Below are positions 57,620 to 64,000 of a stretch of 64,000 nucleotides of DNA, in pieces. Both the position numbers and the translations under genes were made by a program. The notes below the pieces were generated by a model, which ran no database searches, was not told the DNA's origin, and worked only from the letters and a program-made list of their open reading frames with translations. Source of the DNA: Lumbricus rubellus (lineage: Eukaryota > Annelida > Clitellata > Crassiclitellata > Lumbricidae); NCBI GenBank assembly GCA_945859605.1, contig OX243824.1:22064561-22128560 (forward strand), written 5' to 3'. The stretch's first letter is position 1. Each line of letters opens with the position of its first letter.

Positions 57620-58100
57620 TTTAGTCACTCATTTAGATATTGTCAATTGGAATATGATCTATTATAGCCTACTCTACTAGATGTGATTAGAAGCAGATTG
57701 GTTGTTTGTCCCAATGCTCCATAGTCCACATGCGTTGTTCCGATGCAGGTCGCTATGGCCTGAATTGGGACAGATTTTTTCACAAAGAACAATTATAAAT
57801 GTTTCGGTTTATTCTTGTGATAATATTGCAATAAAATCCTTTTCGGTTCATGAAACGTTGCTGTTGCCGACTATATGAACAATATATTGTATTTATACAA
57901 TGTAGGCTACTACAACAAACACAGATTATATGCCTTACAATGTAAAACTTGACCCAATGCTGGACATTCTCCTTTAATTGATATTGACTATTGATATAGA
58001 ATGTGAAGAAAGCTGCCTTTTCCCTAAGCATGATTCTGGAACTAAGAAATTTGAAGGTTTTGCGTTTTTACGTGGTGCAATTAAATGATTTCTCTCCCCA
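57620..58100. other. no recognised feature
   Basis: AT-rich unique sequence; no ORF or repeat of note. Confidence 0.4.
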
Positions 58101-58105
58101 TTATA

Positions 58106-59318
58106 CACCGTGGTTAAAAAAACTAACCCAAATTGTTTTGCATATATCTCTAATACCTGATGACGTATCAAGCTAAAATTTTCCAAATATTTAGAGAAGT
58201 GAACCTAGAATATGATTCCAAACTTTCATGAAACAAAGTTGAACGGATAAAAAGATATAAATATTTAAACTTCATATGCCGAAATTTCAGTTTACAAGCA
58301 ATTTTCTGTCAGATTCAATAAAATGTTTTCTTACATCTCTAATGCCTGATGATTAATCATTCTAAAATGTTCCAGATATGTAGATAATTGAACTAACAAT
58401 ATGATTCCAACAGTATGGTTTGATTATTTAATTAATGAAGATGCTCAAAATGTCCTCCTTCTGCTTGCACGCAAGCGTGGAAGCGATGGCGCCATGCATT
58501 GGGCAACAGCATCGTCGATTATCCTCTGGTCCAGGCCATCCCACACTTCCAGCAAGCGTTGCTTCAGATCGTTTATATCATGGATTGTTGTCTGGTAGAC
58601 TCGGTCTTTCATCATGCACGCTCCACACTTTATAGTCGGCAGGATTCAAATCTGGGCTGTTCGGAGGCCATAATGTGGGAGAAATTAAGTCTAGCGTCTT
58701 TCTTGTCAGCATTTCGATGGTTTCCTTGGTTCTGTGGGCTGGGGCACTGTCCTGTTGAAAAACAAATCAGCCTTCTGGGGCTAGATTTCTGATTACAGGT
58801 AGAAGATGTTGTGACAGCAGAACGTCGCGATAATAGGTTCCATTTATTTTTATTCCAGGATCAATGAAGACTAAAATGGGAACAACCAAGCGTCGAAACC
58901 GCAACGAACACCATAGCGATATTGCGGAAAACTGATATTTCGGGAGATGAAGTTGAAATATTCATATCTTTCTATTTGCTCAAATTTATGACATGATATT
59001 TTGGAATCCTATTGTTGGTTCAATCCTCTAAATATCTGGAAATTGTTAGTATGATTAATCATTAGACATTAGAGATATAAGACAAACAGCTTGGCTTACA
59101 TTTAATTGAATCTAACAGAAAATTGCTTGTAAACTGAAATTTCGGCATATGAAGTTTAAATATTCATATCTTTTTATCCGTTCAACTTTATCTCATGAAA
59201 TTTTGGAATCATATTCTTGGTCCAATTCTCTAAACATTTGGAGACTTTTCGCATGATATGTTATCAGAAATTGGAGATATTTGAAAAACAATTTCGCTTA
59301 GTTTTTTTAACCACGGTG
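58106..59318 (-). mobile_element. mariner-type element, same family as 43401
   Basis: 1213 bp between TA dinucleotides. The ends are CACCGTGGTTAAAAAAACT and its inverse. It has the same duplicated-TIR structure as the copy at 43401. The transposase remnant lies on the minus strand at about 58920-58450 with frameshifts. It is the most complete copy by length but not functional. Confidence 0.9.
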
Positions 59319-59345
59319 TATATACATATATTGCATATACAATTG

Positions 59346-59392
59346 AGCACAAGCTCTGTATTGAACAAAATTAACACAGAGCTTGTGCTAAT
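59346..59392. repeat. inverted repeat AGCACAAGCTCTGT
   Basis: AGCACAAGCTCTGT and its exact complement ACAGAGCTTGTGCT are separated by about 19 bp. The sequence could form a stem-loop. Context does not show a terminator or RNA gene. Confidence 0.7.
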
Positions 59393-59457
59393 TTATTCAT
59401 TCCTCATTGGTCTGCTTACAAAGTTGCAGTGTTTTTGGTAGAACGCACTTACATGTA

Positions 59458-60626
59458 CAGGGTGGGCCATAAAAAAGTAACCCCCTACGGTTTTTTGCCC
59501 ATACCTTGGCCAGAAGTAAGAATTTCGAAATGAAATTTTACAGACCTAAAGACAATTCATATTTACACATCATGGCCAGATTTCATCAAAATATTTCAAA
59601 CAGGACAAAAGTTATATCACTTTTAGTGAGGCCACCCACCGTTTTTTGACGATTCAAAAACGCGACGCAACAAAAGTTGCAAAAAAACAATTTAATTATT
59701 CTGGCCAATATCTTGGTCAGAAGTAAGAATATCGAAATGAAATTTTACAGCCTTAAAGACAATTCATATCTACACATGATGGCCAGATTTCATGAAAATA
59801 TTTCAACCAGAACAAAAGTTATACCCCATTCAATGAGACCCCACCGTTTTTTTGACGTTTCAGAAGGGTAACGCAACAAAAAGTAGCAAAAACACAATTT
59901 ATTAAGTCTCACCTCAAATAATTGTTATCAAATAGCCTTGATATTGTCAGATGATCATTATTATTACTATCTAAAAAGAAACAGGGTACCAGCGTAGGTA
60001 CACGTCACTGAGAAGTCACTTAGCAAGATGACAATCAAATTGGTAAATAAGGAATCTGTCAGATTAATCAACAGGTCCATCAAGAACTTTGCAAAGAGAC
60101 TCAAAAGAAGTGTTGGCACTGGTGGTGGGCACATTGAACACAAGTAGTGAAGCACTACCAAGTACATTTGACAACAGTTATTTGAGATGAGACTTAATAA
60201 AATCACGTTTTTGTTACTTTTTGTTGCGTTTCGTTGTTGAATCGTCAAAAACGGTGGGTGACCTCACTAAAAGTGGCATAACTATTGTTCCCTTTTAAAT
60301 AGTTTGATGAAATTTGGCCATCGTGTGTAAAAATGAATTGACCTTAAGCCTGAAAATTTTCATTTTTAAATTCTTACTTCTGGCCAAGATATTGGCAAAC
60401 AACCTAGTTTTTGTTGCGTTTCGTTTTTGAATCATCAAAAAACGGCGGGTGGCCTCACTAAAAGTGATATAACTTTTGTTATGTTTGAAATATTTTGTTG
60501 AAATTTGACCATTGTACGTAAATATGAATTGCCTTTAAGACTGCAAAGTTTCATTTAAACATTCTTATGTTTGGCCAAGATATGGGCTAAAAACCGTAGG
60601 GGGTTAATTTTTTATGGCCCACCCTG
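59458..60626 (+). mobile_element. mariner-type element with duplicated TIR units
   Basis: Flanked by TA. The ends are CAGGGTGGGCCATAAAAAAG and its inverse. Each arm has two tandem units of about 230 bp (TGGCCAGAAGTAAGAATTTC at about 59508 and TTGGTCAGAAGTAAGAATAT at about 59711, and the inverse on the right). The centre (about 60045-60140) encodes ESVRLINRSIKNFAKRLKRS and GHIEH, the mariner transposase C-terminus. Everything else of the protein is gone. Confidence 0.85.
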
Positions 60627-60629
60627 TAT

Positions 60630-61080
60630 AATAATATTATAAGTGCATTCTGCCAAAATCACTGCAACTTTGTAAACAGAACATTTTTTAGTACTAACAT
60701 AATAGTTTTTCAAAAGTTAACCCTCAGACACATGACATTGTGACGAACTTCAAAGGATAATGCTACTAATAGGCCCTACAGGCTTTAAAAACTCCCATTA
60801 GTAGGTCTAACAACGACTTCGTAATCGTAATCGTAAACTCGAAATTTCTAAAGCGCCACTAGAAAGCCAAGCGCGGGGCACCAGCTTATTCACGAGCGCT
60901 GTGTTGAGTCAAAAGGGTTGTCCGTAAGAGTAGTCCGAGGTGGTCCGGGTCGAGTTACCATAGGATCAGAGGGGCGGAACAGCTACTAAGACTTCGTTGG
61001 CCAAAGACGAAGATATGAAATAGGCAATTATTAGACATGGATCATGGAATTTGTTTCGTAACACAACTTGGCATTCTATT
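60630..61080. other. no firm feature
   Basis: Contains AATCGTAATCGTAAACTCGA and AAAGCGCCACTAGAAAGCCA (about 60820-60890), which may be an inverted LINE 3' end; not proven. Confidence 0.3.
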
Positions 61081-61085
61081 ACATG

Positions 61086-62359
61086 CAAGGCAGTAGCCAG
61101 GATTTGATTTCTGGGGTGTTTCTCCGGCAGAGAATTTCTGGCGACTTTTTTTTAGTAATCGGAAACGGCTTTCTTACCATTTTCCGCCTAATTTCATTTT
61201 GTTTCATTATGTGCTATAGTGAATGCATTCTAGTATATTTAGGGCTGTTGATTTAATCGCGTTAACGCGTGCGTTAACGCGTAAAAAAATTGCGATTCAA
61301 AATTGTAACGCATTAATCGTAGGACTACGCGTTAATTAGATCTGATAAAAATGGAATCAAAAGCAGAAAAACCCGTTTTAAACGGAAGGCTCATACTTAA
61401 AACTAATGATACATTCTTTGGCAGATATTCCAAAAAAGAATTTGAGTATTATCGTAGCAATTCGTCGGTCAATTACCGCCTGCATGCGAACCAAAGCATG
61501 CATCTAACGCTAGCGATGAGCCGTCGACATCGGCCGCATCGCATCGTCCACTAAGGTTGTTTTCTTATCCCGTCAGAATATACGCTGGTTGAACTCCAGG
61601 AGATGGCAAGACCAATGGATTAATCTGCTTCAATCTGTTTCAAATGATAAATGTTTACAGAAAGGATAACTGAGACGAGGTTTGAAAAGAACAGCAACTT
61701 CTTGTGAAAAATTGTGACTAAATAATGAGGTTCAATAGTAGACCTACTATTGTTAATTAAAAAGTGCATCCCTTGAACCGACCAATGTAAATAATCGGTC
61801 TGCTTATACAATTGGCTGAATAAATAATTAATTTTGATAGTCAGAAAACGGTTGTCTAATTTTCACATTTAGACCTATATCATTTTAATTGAAGGGGGCT
61901 CAAATGAAAAAAAATTAAGTTGAGTAGTTGACTGATTTGTACAGTGTCTCAATTCATACAAAACTGTTCAATAAACTACATGCAGAAATTCAATAGACCT
62001 AAGTCAAAGGTTATTAAATATGTTTGCAACAGAAAGAATGCATTTGTTCATTAAAATTTTATGCTTCAGTGGTCCTTATGAAATAGTAAGATTAATATAT
62101 TAGAATGAAACGAAGGAAAAGAAGAAGAAACGCATTGCGATAAATTTGCAGTTAATTGCGATTAAACAATTAATCGTGCGATTAATTTCGATTAGAACGT
62201 TTAATGGAACAACAGCCCTAATTATTTTATACAATTTTAATTTGGTGGGGAGGGTGCTTTCATGGTTTTATTTCATGGTTTTACATCATGTGCTAGTAAA
62301 TGCATCAGATTATTTTTACGTTTTCCAAACACCCACAACACCACCTAGCTACGGCCTTG
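61086..62359. mobile_element. hAT-like element of the 10898 family, interrupted by another hAT
   Basis: The left end is CAAGGCAGTAGCCAGGATTT; the reverse-complemented right end is CAAGGCCGTAGCTAGGTGGT. Flanks do not show a clear duplication. Its two arms (61086-61239, 62221-62359) match the element at 10898-11360. The intervening 981 bp is the hAT below. Confidence 0.7.
61240..62220 (+). mobile_element. hAT element (TAGGGCTGTTGATT ends) with transposase N-terminal remnant
   Basis: The ends are TAGGGCTGTTGATTTAATCG and the inverse CAACAGCCCTA, with many TTAATCG/CGCGTTAACGCG motifs nearby. The plus-strand ORF 61351-61554 reads MESKAEKPVLNGRLILKTND then KKEFEYYRSNSSVNYRLHAN, similar to the BED-type zinc-finger start of hAT transposases, but its Cys pairs are lost. 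Imperfect 8-bp flanks (AGTATATT and ATTATTTT). Confidence 0.7.
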
Positions 62360-62754
62360 ACGGGATACTCATCTACAGTCTTGAAATTTGAACGGTGTGA
62401 GGGCGATACACAGCAGCAGCAGATGACGCGAAAGAGATCAGATTGTAAAACTGACTTAAGCATGCAGACCAGATGGAAGGGTTTCAACGGGCTCATTTAA
62501 TGCTAATTGAATATAGACGTATATAACTATATATATATATATATATATAATGTATTACAATATAGTATTTTGCAAAAACAATTGTTTGAAAATTCTCCAT
62601 TAAATTTCAAGACCCTGACTAATGGAATAAACCCCCATTAAACATTCGAAAGTCTACTAGTTTCACTGCTGTCAAACATCTCTTAGGCGTGCACGCAATG
62701 TGCTATGTTTCGGCTTATGGGATGAGGGGTTGCTCATGCTATTATGCTATAATA

Positions 62755-62803
62755 TAGCAAAATAAACCAGCTAATATATTATATTAGCTGGTTTATTTTG
62801 TCC
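62755..62803. repeat. near-perfect palindrome AAAATAAACCAGCTAATATA
   Basis: A 20-bp arm followed at once by its complement TATATTAGCTGGTTTATTTT. It is AT-rich and would extrude as a hairpin. An (AT)n run lies 230 bp upstream (62530-62548). Confidence 0.85.
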
Positions 62804-62809
62804 TGTTCT

Positions 62810-63400
62810 ATATTTGATGGGTTTAATTTGTTCGTGCTTTTTCTGTACTCTTTTCTACTGCAACCTTGAAATTGTCATTTTTTCGTAGATAAGTAAAATC
62901 AAATGAACCCTTGATCGGAAGAACCACTTGAGTCCATTTTTACGATTTTGAGACATTTACAAAATAAACTTTGTAAGTCTACAAGTACTTCACTTATGAA
63001 AATATGGAAATAACATTTGGCACATGTGTTGATATCTGTTGTCTCTGTAACATGTTAAAATTATATTGGCTAACCAGCTATGTTGCGCCACATAAAAAAA
63101 TTTGTGAACATGCAGTATATAACAACTTTTAAGAAAATGTTTTGCAATTTATCAGTGTGCAAACAGGACATTCAAGAATTGCCCTAGAATAATTATTGCG
63201 AAGTTGCTTTTCAGTAGCAAAATAATATAACCAATTAAAAATGAAGTAAATTTTATAAAATCAAACATTATTTTAGTGGGTTGTCCTTGTGTTGTGTGTC
63301 GCTTAATACTAATACGCTGCTATTTTCGTCGTCATTGTCAGATTCCCGTTAGAAAACAGGATTATTCAGAATCATGATGGTATAGGACAGCTGCTTCAGC
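62810..63400. other. no recognised feature
   Basis: AT-rich unique sequence; no coding or repeat signal recognised. Confidence 0.4.
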
Positions 63401-63403
63401 GCC

Positions 63404-63690
63404 ATACATGCATACATACATGCATACATACATACATACATACATACATACATACATACATACATACATACATACATACATACATACATACATACATACA
63501 TACATACATACATACATACATACATACATACATACATACATAGTACATGCATACATACATACATACATACATACATACATACATACATAGGCCTACATAC
63601 ATACATACATACATACATACATACATAGGCCTACATACATGTACATACATACATACATACATACATGCATACATACATGTCATACATACA
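63404..63690. repeat. CATA tetranucleotide microsatellite
   Basis: A long (CATA)n array of nearly 300 bp with interruptions such as ATAGGCCTACATA and GTACATGC. The YVCMYVCM and HTYIHTYI ORFs are artefacts. Confidence 0.97.
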
Positions 63691-64000
63691 TACAAATCTC
63701 TTTGTCCATAGTAAACATCTATCTGTAGATACACTGTACACGTGTATTCATGGAAGAAACACCGAAGTCCATGGACTTTAGTGGTTGTTGCATGAACACT
63801 ATATTTTCTTTTCATTATAAATTTGGACTGACGTTAGTTTTCTGAAAAAGGAACTTGGCAGTAGGCCCATATGCTCTATAGCATTAAGAATGACTGGACA
63901 CAGATAACTAAAAATGTCAAAAATGGACTCTAGTGGTTCTTCTGATGAAGGCTTCAAATGTATTCTAATGTTCCCTACTAGTTACTGACCACCATCTTGC
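63691..64000. other. no recognised feature
   Basis: Unique sequence to the window end; nothing identifiable. Confidence 0.4.

Overview
This is a eukaryotic, most likely marine invertebrate, intergenic and intronic window. There are no bacterial gene clusters or operons. Short ORFs are sparse, GT-AG splice sites are visible, and the non-coding DNA is AT-rich and packed with transposons. L2-like LINEs, an L2-partnered tRNA SINE, an RTE LINE, hAT, Tc1/mariner and TTAA (piggyBac-type) elements, a fibrinogen-related gene and a very frequent AGGCCTA motif are all compatible with an invertebrate deuterostome such as an echinoderm. I cannot fix the species from the sequence.

The one convincing host gene lies on the minus strand. 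It is a fibrinogen-related (FReD) secreted protein whose exons can be joined in frame at canonical splice sites: exon 1 at 36513-36906 (signal peptide plus coiled coil), exon 2 at 23798-23955, exon 3 at 17006-17102 and exon 4 at 13851-14015. The last third of the domain is not found here. The introns (about 12.6, 6.7 and 3.0 kb) are almost entirely transposons. A damaged second copy of the exon-4 region sits at about 9320-10110.

Most of the rest is nested mobile DNA. The best-supported nests are: hAT 1212-6823 containing an L2-like LINE, which contains a 3.7-kb TIR element; an L2-like LINE at about 28.1-32.8 kb split by a 3.5-kb hAT (itself carrying a mariner-type MITE and minisatellites), by a minus-strand retroelement tail and by a 147-bp hAT MITE; TIR element 45103-48248 containing a mariner-like element, which contains a 1-kb TIR element; and hAT 49504-51042 containing a LINE, which contains an L2-like LINE. 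In many of these both copies of the target-site duplication can be read, so the insertion order is fixed.

A recurring structural theme is a set of TIR elements with no recognisable protein, whose ends are built from short, element-specific phrases repeated in tandem and mirrored at the other end. They include 90-1006, 2551-6222, 7160-8102, 8162-8636, 14612-15772, 39733-40318, 45103-48248 and 46330-47331. Some are flanked by 8-bp duplications and some by 5-6-bp duplications. They are the most novel-looking material in the window. An assembly gap of 200 N lies at 7743-7942, inside a mariner copy that is nearly identical to one at 18440-19507.
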